A stretch of 62,956 bases of DNA from Staphylococcus simulans (GCF_002902285.1 NZ_PPRU01000039.1:1-62956); one strand, 5' to 3'; positions 1 to 8,630 are shown, numbered from the stretch's first letter. Program-made: numbers and translations. The notes: generated by a model not told the origin, from the sequence alone.

Positions 1-195
1 GCCAACGGCATAGCTGGGTAGCTATGTATGGACGGGATAAGTGCTGAAAGCATCTAAGCATGAAGCCCCCCTCAAGATGAGATTTCCCCAACTTCGGTTA
101 TAAGATCCCTCAAAGATGATGAGGTTAATAGGTTCGGGGTGGAAGCATAGCGATATGTGGAGCTGACGAATACTAATCGATCGAAGACTTAATCA
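1..195 (+). rRNA. 23S ribosomal RNA, 3' end (partial)
   Basis: The first ~195 bases read as the 3' end of a staphylococcal 23S rRNA, including the segment with GAGCTGACGAATACTAATCG followed by the terminal GAAGACTTAATCAA. The 5' part lies outside the window. The exact 3' end is set by resemblance to S. aureus and may be off by a few bases. It is followed by a ~70-base AT-rich spacer and the 5S gene in the same orientation, so the window begins inside an rRNA operon. Confidence 0.95.
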
Positions 196-266
196 AATTT
201 CAAGTTTTGATTGGTCGAATTGAAATTTACTTACTATCTAGTTTTGAATGTATAAACATTCCATTG

Positions 267-381
267 TCTGGCGACAATGGCAAAGAGGTCACACCTGTTC
301 CCATGCCGAACACAGAAGTTAAGCTCTTTAGCGCCGATGGTAGTCGGACTTACGTTCCGCAAGAGTAGGACGTTGCCAGGC
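267..381 (+). rRNA. rrf: 5S ribosomal RNA
   Basis: A 115-base sequence beginning TCTGGCGAC and ending GTTGCCAGGC, whose two ends pair to form the 5S helix I. It contains the conserved CCGAACACAGAAGTTAAGC segment. It is nearly the same as S. aureus 5S rRNA as I remember it. No tRNA genes follow; a terminator starts seven bases downstream. Confidence 0.97.
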
Positions 382-387
382 AAACAC

Positions 388-414
388 GAGATCCTGTAAA
401 GGGTCTCTTTTTTT
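388..414 (+). terminator. rRNA operon terminator
   Basis: GAGATCC, a six-base loop and GGGTCTC form a 7-bp stem (one T-G pair) followed by a run of seven T. It ends the rRNA operon just after 5S. Confidence 0.85.
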
Positions 415-441
415 ATGCTTATATAATGGTATGAATAAATA

Positions 442-483
442 AATCGCCCGCTCTGTATTTAATGGTACACAGAGTGGGCGATT
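442..483 (-). terminator. Terminator of the MFS transporter gene
   Basis: An inverted repeat of AATCGCCC(G/A)CTCTGT, with a ~12-base loop, lies just downstream of the minus-strand transporter stop codon. Read on the minus strand it is followed by TTATTTATT. It probably also insulates the rRNA operon from the convergent gene. Confidence 0.75.
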
Positions 484-487
484 ATGT

Positions 488-1654
488 TTATGAAGTAATA
501 GATGAATGTTGTTTTTCGACATAAATAGATATTAATAAGAACATCAAACCGATGAGTGTAAGCAAAGGTGCAATTAAACTTAATGAGGCTACAGGTAAGT
601 GTGTGATAACTAAACCCCCTACAAACGCACCTAACGCATTGCCTAAGTTGAAGGCAGATTGATTCAATGTACTGGCTAACGTAGGCGCATCTTGTGAAAT
701 CAATGTGCTCTTATATTGAAGAGAGGGACTCATACTAAATCCGATAACTCCAAATAAAAAGACGCCAAGTACCATTACAAGTCCATTGAACTGCATGAAA
801 TACAGAATTCCAAAATAGAGGATGAAGATTGTAAAAATTAATTGTAACGCCTTATTCAAATTCCAATCCGCAAGTTTACCACCGATTAAGTTACCTAGCG
901 TGACACCCACACCAAAGATAATCAACATAAAGGAAATGAGATTTTCTTTAATATGTGTGACATCTATTAATACTGATGAAATGTAAGTAAAATACGCAAA
1001 GACACTGCTGAAACCAAACAGGGTTACTGCGAGCGTTAACCATAAACGCTTTTCTTTTAAGATTTTCAATTCGTCTAATACAGATGAAGCTTGACGCTCT
1101 TTTTGATTAGGAACAAAAATCATAATACCAATCAACGCTAATATTCCGATAATAGCTATAATCACAAAAGTCATCGCCCATCCGAATTGTTGACCGATTA
1201 ATGTTCCAAAAGGTACACCTAAAATATTACTTAAAGATAGTCCCATGAACATCAACGCCATGGCACTTGCGCGATATTGCGGTTGTACCATACTTGCGGC
1301 TAAAATAGATCCGATTCCAAAGAAAGAACCATGCGCAAGTGAAGTGATAATTCTAGCTGTCATCATGAAGCCGTAACTTGTGCTGAATGATGAAGCTAAG
1401 TTACCAATAATGAAAATAGCCATTAAAAGCATTAATAAATATTTTCGATTAAGTTTGATGGTTATCATAACCAAAATAGGTCCGCCAATTGCGACACCTA
1501 AGGCATAGCCTGTAATTAATTGACCAGCTTGACTGACCGTCACATGGAAATCACGTGCGATATTGGGTAATAAGCCCATGATGACAAATTCTGTCATTCC
1601 AATCGCAAATGCGCCGATCGCAAGCATCCATATCGCAATAGGATATTTCTTCAA
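488..1654 (-). CDS. MFS exporter, DHA1/AraJ-like
   Basis: A 388-residue polytopic membrane protein of the major facilitator superfamily with about 12 hydrophobic segments. The N-terminal block (MTEFVIMGLLPNIARD) and the ARIITSLAHGSFFGIGS stretch resemble the AraJ/SotB/PbuE type of drug-proton antiporter-1 transporters, which export sugars, nucleosides or drugs; the substrate here cannot be read from sequence. A TTG start at 1654 is chosen because CGGAGGT lies seven bases upstream; a further in-frame TTG at 1678 has no ribosome binding site. It stands alone, convergent with the rRNA operon and followed by its own terminator. Confidence 0.85.
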   Translation of the reverse strand: MKKYPIAIWMLAIGAFAIGMTEFVIMGLLPNIARDFHVTVSQAGQLITGYALGVAIGGPILVMITIKLNRKYLLMLLMAIFIIGNLASSFSTSYGFMMTARIITSLAHGSFFGIGSILAASMVQPQYRASAMALMFMGLSLSNILGVPFGTLIGQQFGWAMTFVIIAIIGILALIGIMIFVPNQKERQASSVLDELKILKEKRLWLTLAVTLFGFSSVFAYFTYISSVLIDVTHIKENLISFMLIIFGVGVTLGNLIGGKLADWNLNKALQLIFTIFILYFGILYFMQFNGLVMVLGVFLFGVIGFSMSPSLQYKSTLISQDAPTLASTLNQSAFNLGNALGAFVGGLVITHLPVASLSLIAPLLTLIGLMFLLISIYVEKQHSSITS

Positions 1655-1753
1655 AATGACACCTCCGAAAATTCGCAAATATGGACTCGATTATACGTGA
1701 ACCTTTAAATAGCGTCAATGCACTATATGATGTTTGATAAAAAGGTGACATAT

Positions 1754-2224
1754 TTAAAATTGATAGGACATCACATGTTGCGGACCAGCTGGACCTTCTA
1801 ATATACGTTTAGTATCGATATAGCCAAGTTTTTGATAGACATGAATGGCTTTAGGATTTTTAAAATTAACTGAAAGTACGATTTCATCAGTATTTGGAAA
1901 ATGTGTACGCACATAGTCAGGTAATTGTGCCAAAGCTGCTTGTGCTAGACCTTGACCTTGCATACGTTCCGTAATAGAGAAAGACTTTACTAAGACAGCA
2001 TTTGAATTTTGTGCTAAGGATGCACCTTCATCATTTTGATTCAGCCTCATAAAGCCAACTGGATGTTGTTGATGTAAAACAACGACAGGATATTCTCCAG
2101 GTGCTAAATCTTCAAGAGCCGCAAAGGGTAAGAGCGCAAAAGCACTTTCTGCTTCAGCAATTGTAAACTTCTCAAGGTCTTGATCATATTTAGAATCATA
2201 TGGGACTAATTGAACGTCAGACAT
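1754..2224 (-). CDS. GNAT family N-acetyltransferase
   Basis: A 156-residue GCN5-related acetyltransferase. The acetyl-CoA pyrophosphate loop is at about residues 87-92 (RMQGQG), preceded by a beta strand (VLVKSFSI), and the C-terminal NPKAIHVYQKLGY signature is at 123-135. The acceptor substrate is unknown. An AAAGGAG ribosome binding site precedes the ATG. It lies 19 bases downstream of pdxR on the same strand and may be co-transcribed with it, which would not by itself imply a role in vitamin B6 metabolism. Confidence 0.85.
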   Translation of the reverse strand: MSDVQLVPYDSKYDQDLEKFTIAEAESAFALLPFAALEDLAPGEYPVVVLHQQHPVGFMRLNQNDEGASLAQNSNAVLVKSFSITERMQGQGLAQAALAQLPDYVRTHFPNTDEIVLSVNFKNPKAIHVYQKLGYIDTKRILEGPAGPQHVMSYQF

Positions 2225-2243
2225 ATTGTTTTTCTCCTTTAAG

Positions 2244-3611
2244 TCATTTTGTCAGTGTTTGAATCAATACACTAGTATGTGCTTCTAATTCATTATCTGG
2301 AATCCCCCCGAACCCGATAATAAATTTCGGTGCTGTAACATCATAATTCTCTTTCTTCATATAATTGATTAATGGGATGAGTTTGACATGATTTTGTTTC
2401 GCACGTTGTAACACCTCATCTAAATGCATGCCGTTTTGAACTGTTAATGTAAAATGCATGCCGGTTGTGGCACCTTCAATCATGAGTTGATTTTGATAGG
2501 GCTTTAAAGCTTCTAAGATATAAGTCAGTTTATGGCGATAAACTTTACGCATTTTATTCAAATGGCGATCAAATGAACCGTTTTCCATAAATTGCGCTAC
2601 TGTATACTGCATTGGGGTAGGGACTGTATTACCTTCTTTGTTAGGTAAATCGTGATAATTTTTCATCAGTGCTTTAGGCAGCACCATAAACGCAATACGG
2701 CAACTTGGGAATAATGATTTAGAAAAGGTACTGATATAAATAACCTTTCCTGTCTTATCTAAACTTTGAAGTGCAGGAATCGGTTTACTGAAATAGCGGA
2801 ACTCTGAATCATAATCATCCTCGATAATGAAACGGTCTTTATGTTGTTGGGCCCAGTTGATAAGTTGTGTACGGGTCTTTAAGTTCATCACATAGCCAGT
2901 CGGGAATTGATGCGAGGGTGTCACATATACCACTTGGCGATTGGAATTGAAAACTTGTGACATCTCAATTCCTTTTTTAGTAACAGGTACTTGTTTATAA
3001 GCTAATTCTTTTTTATCCAACACTTGCTTAATAGGTGGATAGCTTGGATATTCAATGATGTAAGAACGATCAGTGAGTATATCTGTTACTTGGTTGATTA
3101 ACTGTTCAGTGGATGAACCGATAATGATTTGTTCGGGATGACAATTCACACCGCGACTATTAAAGAGATAATGTGCGATGGCTTGTCTTAATCTGAATTC
3201 ACCTTGTTGATCTCCAGGCTGTAAAATATCTGGCATAGATTCATCAAAGACATCACGCGCATACTTACGAAATTGTTGCCACGGAAAGTGTTCTGTATCA
3301 ATACGTGCCAAATCAAAGCGATAACGTGTAGTTGTTTCTTTTTGAGTTTGTTGAATCACTGCAGTTGGAGATTCTTTTGTGACTACTGGCAGTGATTCAA
3401 TATCTGATACATAATAGCCTGACCGCGGCTTTGAATAGATATAACCTTCATCTAGTAAGTATTGGTATGCATGTTCAATTGTTGTATTACTGAGTGAATG
3501 ATGTTCAGCAAGTCGGCGTTTAGAAGGGAAACGGTCACCAGATTGATACTGGCCTTCAATGATTTGTTCCTTCAACTTTTGATAAAGCTGCATATATAAA
3601 GGTTGTTTCAT
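2244..3611 (-). CDS. pdxR: PdxR, MocR-family regulator of pyridoxal phosphate synthesis
   Basis: A 455-residue GntR/MocR chimera. Residues 1-75 form a winged helix-turn-helix; about 95-450 form a fold-type I aminotransferase domain with EDDYDSEFRY at 264-273 and the PLP lysine at about K298 in TFSKSL. MocR proteins of this kind bind PLP and control PLP synthesis genes. The gene is divergent from pdxST across ~96 bases, the usual arrangement for PdxR, which normally activates pdxST and limits its own expression when PLP is low. ATG start with AGGAGGC upstream. Function is inferred from domain order and location; other MocR regulators look alike, but the neighbours make PdxR the best reading. 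Confidence 0.92.
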   Translation of the reverse strand: MKQPLYMQLYQKLKEQIIEGQYQSGDRFPSKRRLAEHHSLSNTTIEHAYQYLLDEGYIYSKPRSGYYVSDIESLPVVTKESPTAVIQQTQKETTTRYRFDLARIDTEHFPWQQFRKYARDVFDESMPDILQPGDQQGEFRLRQAIAHYLFNSRGVNCHPEQIIIGSSTEQLINQVTDILTDRSYIIEYPSYPPIKQVLDKKELAYKQVPVTKKGIEMSQVFNSNRQVVYVTPSHQFPTGYVMNLKTRTQLINWAQQHKDRFIIEDDYDSEFRYFSKPIPALQSLDKTGKVIYISTFSKSLFPSCRIAFMVLPKALMKNYHDLPNKEGNTVPTPMQYTVAQFMENGSFDRHLNKMRKVYRHKLTYILEALKPYQNQLMIEGATTGMHFTLTVQNGMHLDEVLQRAKQNHVKLIPLINYMKKENYDVTAPKFIIGFGGIPDNELEAHTSVLIQTLTK

Positions 3612-3639
3612 TCAACTGGCCTCCTAATATTTATCGAAA

Positions 3640-3677
3640 TTGGTCCTTTAACACTATCAGTTTATCCTTTACACTGG
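3640..3677 (+). promoter_or_regulatory. pdxS promoter with candidate PdxR direct repeats
   Basis: TTGGTC (3640-3645), 17 bases, TATCCT (3663-3668) is a plausible weak promoter for pdxST. Two direct repeats, TCCTTTAACACT (3644-3655) and TCCTTTACACT (3665-3675), start 21 bases apart, two helical turns, and overlap both promoter elements. Direct repeats in the pdxR/pdxS gap are typical MocR operators. The match is by eye only. Confidence 0.55.
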
Positions 3678-3707
3678 ATTTAATCAATGAGAAAAGGGGT
3701 ATTTAGA

Positions 3708-4595
3708 ATGTCTAAAATTGTAGGCTCAGATCGAGTAAAACGTGGAATGGCTGAAATGCAAAAAGGCGGCGTAATCATGGACGTTGTCAATGCAGAACAA
3801 GCTAAAATTGCAGAAGAAGCAGGCGCAGTAGCAGTTATGGCGCTTGAACGTGTACCATCAGATATCAGAGCAGCTGGCGGTGTTGCGCGTGCATGTAATC
3901 CTAAAATTGTTCAAGAAGTAATGGATGCTGTTTCAATTCCAGTTATGGCTAAATGCCGTATCGGACATATTACAGAAGCACGTGTGTTAGAAGCAATGGG
4001 TGTAGACTACATCGATGAATCAGAAGTATTAACACCTGCTGATGAAGAGTATCATTTATTAAAAAGCGACTACACTGTACCATTCGTATGCGGTTGCCGT
4101 AACTTAGGCGAAGCAGCACGTCGTATCGGTGAAGGTGCAGCAATGTTACGTACGAAAGGTGAACCAGGTACTGGTAACATCGTTGAAGCAGTACGTCATA
4201 TGCGTCAAGTGAATTCAGAAGTGGCTAAATTAACAGTTATGCCAGATGATGAAATCATGACATTCGCAAAAGAAATCGGTGCACCATACGAAGTCTTAAA
4301 ATCAATTAAAGACAATGGTCGTTTACCAGTAGTTAACTTTGCGGCAGGCGGTGTTGCGACACCTCAAGACGCAGCGTTAATGATGCAATTAGGTGCTGAC
4401 GGTGTATTCGTAGGTTCAGGTATCTTTAAATCAGAAGACCCTGAAAAATTCGCAAAAGCAATTGTTCAAGCAACAACACACTACACTGATTACGAATTAA
4501 TCGGTAAATTAGCTCAAGAGCTTGGTGAAGCAATGAGAGGCTTAGATGTAAATCAACTTTCATTAGAAGAACGTATGCAAGAGCGTGGCTGGTAA
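3708..4595 (+). CDS. pdxS: Pyridoxal 5'-phosphate synthase subunit PdxS
   Basis: A 295-residue TIM-barrel synthase that makes PLP from ribose 5-phosphate, glyceraldehyde 3-phosphate and ammonia supplied by PdxT. Asp25, Lys82 (VMAKCRIGH) and Lys150 ([10 protein letters not shown]) match the catalytic residues of the family; the residue after Lys82 is Cys where I recall Ala in relatives. The start at 3708 ([10 protein letters not shown]) has AAAGGGG eight bases upstream and gives the family length; an in-frame ATG at 3687 precedes the ribosome binding site. pdxT begins one base after the stop. Confidence 0.98.
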   Translation: MSKIVGSDRVKRGMAEMQKGGVIMDVVNAEQAKIAEEAGAVAVMALERVPSDIRAAGGVARACNPKIVQEVMDAVSIPVMAKCRIGHITEARVLEAMGVDYIDESEVLTPADEEYHLLKSDYTVPFVCGCRNLGEAARRIGEGAAMLRTKGEPGTGNIVEAVRHMRQVNSEVAKLTVMPDDEIMTFAKEIGAPYEVLKSIKDNGRLPVVNFAAGGVATPQDAALMMQLGADGVFVGSGIFKSEDPEKFAKAIVQATTHYTDYELIGKLAQELGEAMRGLDVNQLSLEERMQERGW

Positions 4596-4596
4596 G

Positions 4597-5175
4597 ATGA
4601 AAATCGGAGTCCTCGCACTACAAGGCGCAGTACGTGAACATTTGCGCCACATTGAGCTCAGCGGCCACGAAGGTATCGCAATCAAACGTGTTGAACAATT
4701 AGAAGAAATCGACGGCTTAATTTTACCAGGAGGTGAATCAACGACATTACGTCGTTTGATGAATCTGTATGGATTTAAAGAAGCTTTAGTCAACTCAGAT
4801 TTACCGATGTTCGGTACATGTGCCGGATTGATTGTCTTAGCACAAGACATCGTCGGTGAAGAAGGGTATTTGAAGAAATTAGATATCACTGTAGAACGTA
4901 ATTCGTTTGGGCGACAAGTGGACAGCTTTGAGTCTGAATTAGATATTAAAGGTATCGCAGAGGATATTGAAGCGGTCTTCATCAGAGCGCCGCATATTGA
5001 AAAAGTAAACAGTGACAATGTAGAAGTATTAAGTACAGTCGGCGACAAAATTGTCGCAGTTAAAGAAGGTAATTATTTAGGTGTTTCTTTCCATCCGGAA
5101 TTAACAGATGATTATCGAGTAACACAGTACTTCATCGAACATATTGTTGCTGAAAGTAAAAAAGCGAATGTATAA
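4597..5175 (+). CDS. pdxT: Pyridoxal 5'-phosphate synthase glutaminase subunit PdxT
   Basis: A 192-residue class I glutaminase that releases ammonia from glutamine for channelling to PdxS. The nucleophile Cys75 lies in MFGTCAG, the GGES oxyanion loop is at 45-48, and His166/Glu168 (SFHPE) complete the triad. The ATG one base after the pdxS stop starts the conserved [10 protein letters not shown]; a GTG twelve bases upstream lies inside pdxS. There is no strong separate ribosome binding site, so translation is probably coupled to pdxS. A terminator follows at once. Confidence 0.97.
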   Translation: MKIGVLALQGAVREHLRHIELSGHEGIAIKRVEQLEEIDGLILPGGESTTLRRLMNLYGFKEALVNSDLPMFGTCAGLIVLAQDIVGEEGYLKKLDITVERNSFGRQVDSFESELDIKGIAEDIEAVFIRAPHIEKVNSDNVEVLSTVGDKIVAVKEGNYLGVSFHPELTDDYRVTQYFIEHIVAESKKANV

Positions 5176-5181
5176 TCATTC

Positions 5182-5217
5182 AAAAAACGAGCAGCCATAA
5201 CGGTTGCTCGTTTTTTT
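5182..5217. terminator. Bidirectional terminator between pdxT and a GNAT gene
   Basis: AAAAAACGAGCAGCC and GGTTGCTCGTTTTTTT form a long stem with a short loop, flanked by A and T runs on both sides. It can end pdxST on the plus strand and overlaps the stop codon of the convergent acetyltransferase gene. Confidence 0.85.
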
Positions 5218-5701
5218 AGTCTGGAAATTTTTCTAAGTATATTAATCCTTCATGGTCAGGTGTGCTGTTTTGGTTAATATAATCATAGCCGCGCTTTCGA
5301 TAAAATTGTACTGCGGTTATTGAAGCAGGGATAATGAGACGTTTTGCGCGATGATAATAATAGTCATCTTCTAAAGTATCCATAATCAGTTTACCTATAC
5401 CTAATTTTTGATAATCAGGAGAAACAAAAATAGAAAAGAAGCATGATTCTGTTTCACTGCCATAGTAAGGACCAATCGCACCTGTACCGATTAATTGATT
5501 GTTTAATTTAAAGACATAGAAGTTGATATGCTCTGCTTTATGTTGAATGCTTTCAGGCGTGGTTTCTGTTACGTAACTTTCAATAGCTTCTTTCGGTTCA
5601 TCTTTGATGTTGGTCGTTCTGAGTGTATGACATATTAAATCCACAACCGCTTGTGTATCTGATGCTTGAAATTTACTGATTTGTATCTTATTTAAGTCCA
5701 T
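5216..5701 (-). CDS. GNAT family N-acetyltransferase
   Basis: A 161-residue acetyltransferase of the GCN5 fold. The acetyl-CoA loop QKLGIGK lies at about 98-104 after the strand FFSIFVSP, and an AVQFYRKRGYDYI segment near the C-terminus is the usual last alpha/beta element. The substrate is unknown. ATG start with GCAGGTGA upstream. The next gene upstream on the same strand (ASCH protein) ends 17 bases away, so the two are probably co-transcribed. Confidence 0.85.
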   Translation of the reverse strand: MDLNKIQISKFQASDTQAVVDLICHTLRTTNIKDEPKEAIESYVTETTPESIQHKAEHINFYVFKLNNQLIGTGAIGPYYGSETESCFFSIFVSPDYQKLGIGKLIMDTLEDDYYYHRAKRLIIPASITAVQFYRKRGYDYINQNSTPDHEGLIYLEKFPD

Positions 5702-5718
5702 AATTTCACCTGCTTTAT

Positions 5719-6162
5719 TTATTTAGTAAATAGACATTCAAATTCTTCACAGACCATGATTTGATCTTCATCAAAAGTTTGATTAATGCTTGCGTATTCA
5801 GGTATGAAAAAGTCGCGATGGACGTTTCTCCAATATGTTAAGGTTCGAGAACCTTCTCCTTCTTTATATGCGTGTTTTTCTGATACTTCACAGAAAGGGA
5901 CTTGATATACTTTAGTATTTTTAATAATACAAACAGGATGATCTTGCGCATCTAGAACGATACTCAAATCGTTGACTTTTGGTAGAGGCCCTTCTTCCTC
6001 AATGTAGAAAGCTAAACCGCTGGTTGTCGCAGTTTTGATACTTTGTGTGACTAACTCAGCTAAGTCTGTAGCATCGACACCGAATTGCCAGGCGGTATAA
6101 GAAGCGTCTTGATAAATAGGATACTCAGTTATGAATTTGTCCCAAAATTCATCGATATTCAT
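5719..6162 (-). CDS. ASCH domain protein
   Basis: A 147-residue protein matching the ASCH (ASC-1 homology) family: the TATTSGLAFYIEEEGPLPKV segment and the KEGEGSRTLTYWRNVHRDFF stretch are typical of the bacterial stand-alone type. ASCH proteins have a PUA-like fold and are thought to bind RNA or nucleosides; some hydrolyse N4-acetylcytidine, but that activity belongs to shorter relatives and is not claimed here. The start at 6162 (MNIDEFWDK) has GGAGGTG upstream; an alternative start 18 codons earlier precedes this site and is rejected. Confidence 0.85.
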   Translation of the reverse strand: MNIDEFWDKFITEYPIYQDASYTAWQFGVDATDLAELVTQSIKTATTSGLAFYIEEEGPLPKVNDLSIVLDAQDHPVCIIKNTKVYQVPFCEVSEKHAYKEGEGSRTLTYWRNVHRDFFIPEYASINQTFDEDQIMVCEEFECLFTK

Positions 6163-6220
6163 TATGACACCTCCATAATTAAGTGTTACTTTACACGAAA
6201 GTGGTTTGGAATGCAATATG

Positions 6221-6253
6221 AAAAAACGACTCCCTGATTGCGGAAGTCGTTTA
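6221..6253 (-). terminator. nupC terminator
   Basis: On the minus strand, ACGACTTCC, a seven-base loop and GGGAGTCGT form a stem followed by TTTTTTC, eight bases past the nupC stop codon. Confidence 0.8.
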
Positions 6254-6261
6254 AAAATGAT

Positions 6262-7473
6262 TTACATGAATAGACCTGCGATAGCTGCAGAGATGAATGA
6301 TACAAGTGTTGCACCGAATAGTAATTTAAGTCCGAAACGTGCAACCAAGTCACCTTTTTCATCATTTAATGATTTGATGGCACCAGAAATGATACCGATA
6401 GAACTGAAGTTTGCGAATGATACTAAGAAGACAGAAGTAATACCGATTGCACGTTCTGATAAACCATGCATTTTACCTAAGTCTAACATCGCAACGAATT
6501 CGTTTGATAATAATTTTGTAGCCATTAATGAACCTGCTTTAACTGCGTCATCCCAAGGAATACCTGTTAGGAATGCGAATGGCGCAAAGACAAATCCGAT
6601 TAATGTTTGGAAGTCCCATTTAATTGAACCGCCTGATACAGCTGTAAAGATACCGCTGACAAGGCCATTAAGTAAAGCAATAATTGCGATATAACCAATT
6701 AACATTGCCCCTACAATAACCGCAACTTTAAATCCGTCTAAAATGTATTCACCTAACATTTCGAAGAAAGATTGTTTTTGTCCTGTTTCTTCTACTAATA
6801 ATTTGTCGTCTTTTTCATCAACTGTATATGGATTGATAATTGAAGCGATAATAAATCCACCGAATAAGTTTAATACAATTGCTGTTACGACATATTTAGG
6901 GTCTAACAGTGTGAAGTAAGCACCGATAATTGAAGCGGATACTGTCGACATTGCTGAAGCAGTTAATGTATATAAACGGTGCTTCGGAATGTATGGTAAT
7001 TGTTTCTTCAATGAAATGAATACTTCTGATTGTCCTAAAATAGCAGCTGCAACTGCGTTATATGATTCTAAACGACCCATGCCGTTGATTTTAGAGATCA
7101 AGAAACCTAAACCATTAATAATCATTGGTAAAATCTTAGTGTATTGTAAGATACCGATAATTGCTGAAATGAAGACAATCGGTAATAATACGTTGAAGAA
7201 GAATGGCGGTTGATCTGGATTGACGTATTTAAAGCCTCCAAATACAAAGTTAACTCCTTCTGCAGCTTTTGATAACAGATAGGCGAAGCCTTTCGCAATA
7301 CCGCCGATGACTGTGATTCCTGCATTTGTTTTTAAGAGAACAAACGCGAAGATAAATTGAATCACAAGCAAGATACCAACGTAATGCCACTTAACATTTT
7401 TCTTGTCAGAACTAACAACAAGTGCGAGGGCTAAGAAGAAGACAATCCCTATTAAAGCAATAAGTATATGCAT
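6262..7473 (-). CDS. nupC: NupC-type nucleoside transporter (CNT family)
   Basis: A 403-residue concentrative nucleoside transporter. The N-terminal helices, the LLPIVFISAIIGILQY and GQSEVFISLKKQLPYI segments and the C-terminal SVFLVSFANFSSIGIISGAIK stretch are typical of CNT proteins, which import nucleosides with H+ or Na+. The start MHILIALIG at 7473 is chosen for family length and the AAAGGATGAG ribosome binding site; an ATG four codons upstream lies inside that site. Transcribed divergently from the ctsR operon. A CcpA-like site lies in its promoter region. Confidence 0.92.
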   Translation of the reverse strand: MHILIALIGIVFFLALALVVSSDKKNVKWHYVGILLVIQFIFAFVLLKTNAGITVIGGIAKGFAYLLSKAAEGVNFVFGGFKYVNPDQPPFFFNVLLPIVFISAIIGILQYTKILPMIINGLGFLISKINGMGRLESYNAVAAAILGQSEVFISLKKQLPYIPKHRLYTLTASAMSTVSASIIGAYFTLLDPKYVVTAIVLNLFGGFIIASIINPYTVDEKDDKLLVEETGQKQSFFEMLGEYILDGFKVAVIVGAMLIGYIAIIALLNGLVSGIFTAVSGGSIKWDFQTLIGFVFAPFAFLTGIPWDDAVKAGSLMATKLLSNEFVAMLDLGKMHGLSERAIGITSVFLVSFANFSSIGIISGAIKSLNDEKGDLVARFGLKLLFGATLVSFISAAIAGLFM

Positions 7474-7510
7474 GTTATTTCTCATCCTTTTATTTTTTAT
7501 TTCATCCAAT

Positions 7511-7540
7511 ATCATACAGGAAAAAAGCGCTTTCGAACAT
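7511..7540 (-). promoter_or_regulatory. nupC promoter region with candidate cre site
   Basis: Minus-strand -10 TATGAT (7511-7516) lies in front of nupC; a matching -35 is weak. The palindrome AAAGCGCTTT (7524-7533) is the core of a catabolite-responsive element; over the 14-base TGWAAGCGYTWNCA consensus (7522-7535) there are three mismatches. Nucleoside uptake genes are known targets of CcpA in B. subtilis. Confidence 0.4.
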
Positions 7541-7581
7541 CCTATTTTTGACGATGTTGCAAATTTTTTAAATCATATTGG

Positions 7582-7629
7582 TTGAAAAAGGTCAAAGTTG
7601 GTCATATAATATAGTCAAAGAAGGTCAAA
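7582..7629 (+). promoter_or_regulatory. ctsR operon promoter with two CtsR operators
   Basis: TTGAAA (7582-7587), exactly 17 bases, TATAAT (7605-7610). Two CtsR heptad pairs sit on it: GGTCAAA-GTT-GGTCATA (7590-7606) across the spacer, and AGTCAAA-GAA-GGTCAAA (7613-7629) across the start of transcription. The second is a perfect match to the published CtsR site (RGTCAAANANRGTCAAA). This shows heat-shock repression by CtsR. Confidence 0.93.
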
Positions 7630-7644
7630 AAAGGGGTGATATCC

Positions 7645-8106
7645 ATGCATAATATGTCCGACATCATAGAACAGTACATTAAGCATTTATTTGAAGAATC
7701 AAATAAAGATGTTGTTGAGATACAACGAGCGAATATTGCTCAACGTTTTGACTGTGTGCCTTCTCAACTTAATTATGTAATTAAGACAAGATTCACCAAT
7801 GAACACGGTTATGAAATCGAAAGTAAACGCGGTGGTGGAGGTTATATCCGAATCACTAAGGTTGAAACCAAGGATACGAAAGGTTATATTGATCACCTCT
7901 TACAAATCATCGGCGATTCAATCTCTCAACAACAAGCACATTATGTGATCGAAGGATTGCTTGATAATCAATATATAACATTACGCGAAGCGAAAATGAT
8001 GCTTGCAGTGGTAGATAGAGATACGTTAAGAATGGATGTTGCTGCAAGGGACATTGTCCGCGCAAACATATTGAAACAGCTATTGCCGGTCATTAATTAC
8101 TATTAA
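7645..8106 (+). CDS. ctsR: CtsR, transcriptional repressor of class III heat-shock genes
   Basis: A 153-residue winged helix-turn-helix repressor that binds the heptad repeats in its own promoter and those of other clp genes, and is inactivated by heat and the McsA/McsB pair. The wing RGGGGYIRI is at 62-70, which contains an arginine known as a McsB target in relatives. ATG at 7645 with AAAAAAGGGG eight bases upstream gives [12 protein letters not shown], as in S. aureus. A GTG nine bases earlier overlaps the ribosome binding site. First gene of ctsR-mcsA-mcsB-clpC. Confidence 0.97.
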   Translation: MHNMSDIIEQYIKHLFEESNKDVVEIQRANIAQRFDCVPSQLNYVIKTRFTNEHGYEIESKRGGGGYIRITKVETKDTKGYIDHLLQIIGDSISQQQAHYVIEGLLDNQYITLREAKMMLAVVDRDTLRMDVAARDIVRANILKQLLPVINYY

Positions 8107-8123
8107 TAGTTAGGAGGCTGCAC

Positions 8124-8630
8124 ATGGCTGACACATTTGCACATGGAACAAAAACAAACGCACTTAAGTCACAAGAACACAATAGAATTAAAGCACAAAG
8201 TAATGAAGAGGAACCTACATGGCAGAACAATCAAGATGACATGGAAGGCTCTTTTGTTATAAAACAAATACTTCAACATTTGGCGTCTAAGCATGGTATT
8301 CAATTAGAAGACTTAAGCGTCAGAGAAGAGAAGAAGTGTCCTACTTGCCATATGACAATGAAAGATATTGCGTATAAAGGGAAGTTTGGGTGTGCACAAT
8401 GTTACACTACCTTTAAAGAGGATATTGTAGATATTGTCAGACGTGTGCAAGGCGGACAATTTGAACATGTCGGTAAAACGCCTGTCTCCTCTCAGCACAA
8501 ACTCGCATTAAAGAAAAAAATAGAAGCTAAAAATAAATATTTACAAGAATTAATAGAACAACAAGCGTTTGAAGAAGCGGCTGTCGTTCGTGATGAAATT
8601 AAAGCACTACAAGAAGAAAGCGAGGGATAA
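8124..8630 (+). CDS. mcsA: McsA, activator of McsB arginine kinase; lacks the N-terminal zinc finger
   Basis: A 168-residue protein whose middle and C-terminus match McsA: GSFVIKQILQHLASKHG (42-58), one CxxC pair at Cys72/Cys75 and another at Cys90/Cys93, and a C-terminal UVR coiled coil (about 133-165, FEEAAVVRDEIKAL). B. subtilis and S. aureus McsA carry two further CxxC motifs at the extreme N-terminus; here the first ~55 residues contain no cysteine. The ATG has TAGGAGG upstream and ctsR ends 17 bases before it, leaving no room for a longer start. No frameshift restores cysteines. McsA stimulates McsB and modulates CtsR; loss of one finger may alter metal response. Confidence 0.93.
   Translation: MADTFAHGTKTNALKSQEHNRIKAQSNEEEPTWQNNQDDMEGSFVIKQILQHLASKHGIQLEDLSVREEKKCPTCHMTMKDIAYKGKFGCAQCYTTFKEDIVDIVRRVQGGQFEHVGKTPVSSQHKLALKKKIEAKNKYLQELIEQQAFEEAAVVRDEIKALQEESEG

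Noticed and set aside
328..522. Minus-strand open frame over the 5S gene
   Set aside because: It runs antisense through 5S rRNA and a terminator, with no ribosome binding site; a chance frame.
8124..8290. Frameshift at the 5' end of mcsA hiding the zinc finger
   Set aside because: The other two frames of this stretch do not show the expected cysteine pairs or McsA-like sequence, so the divergence is real rather than a reading error.
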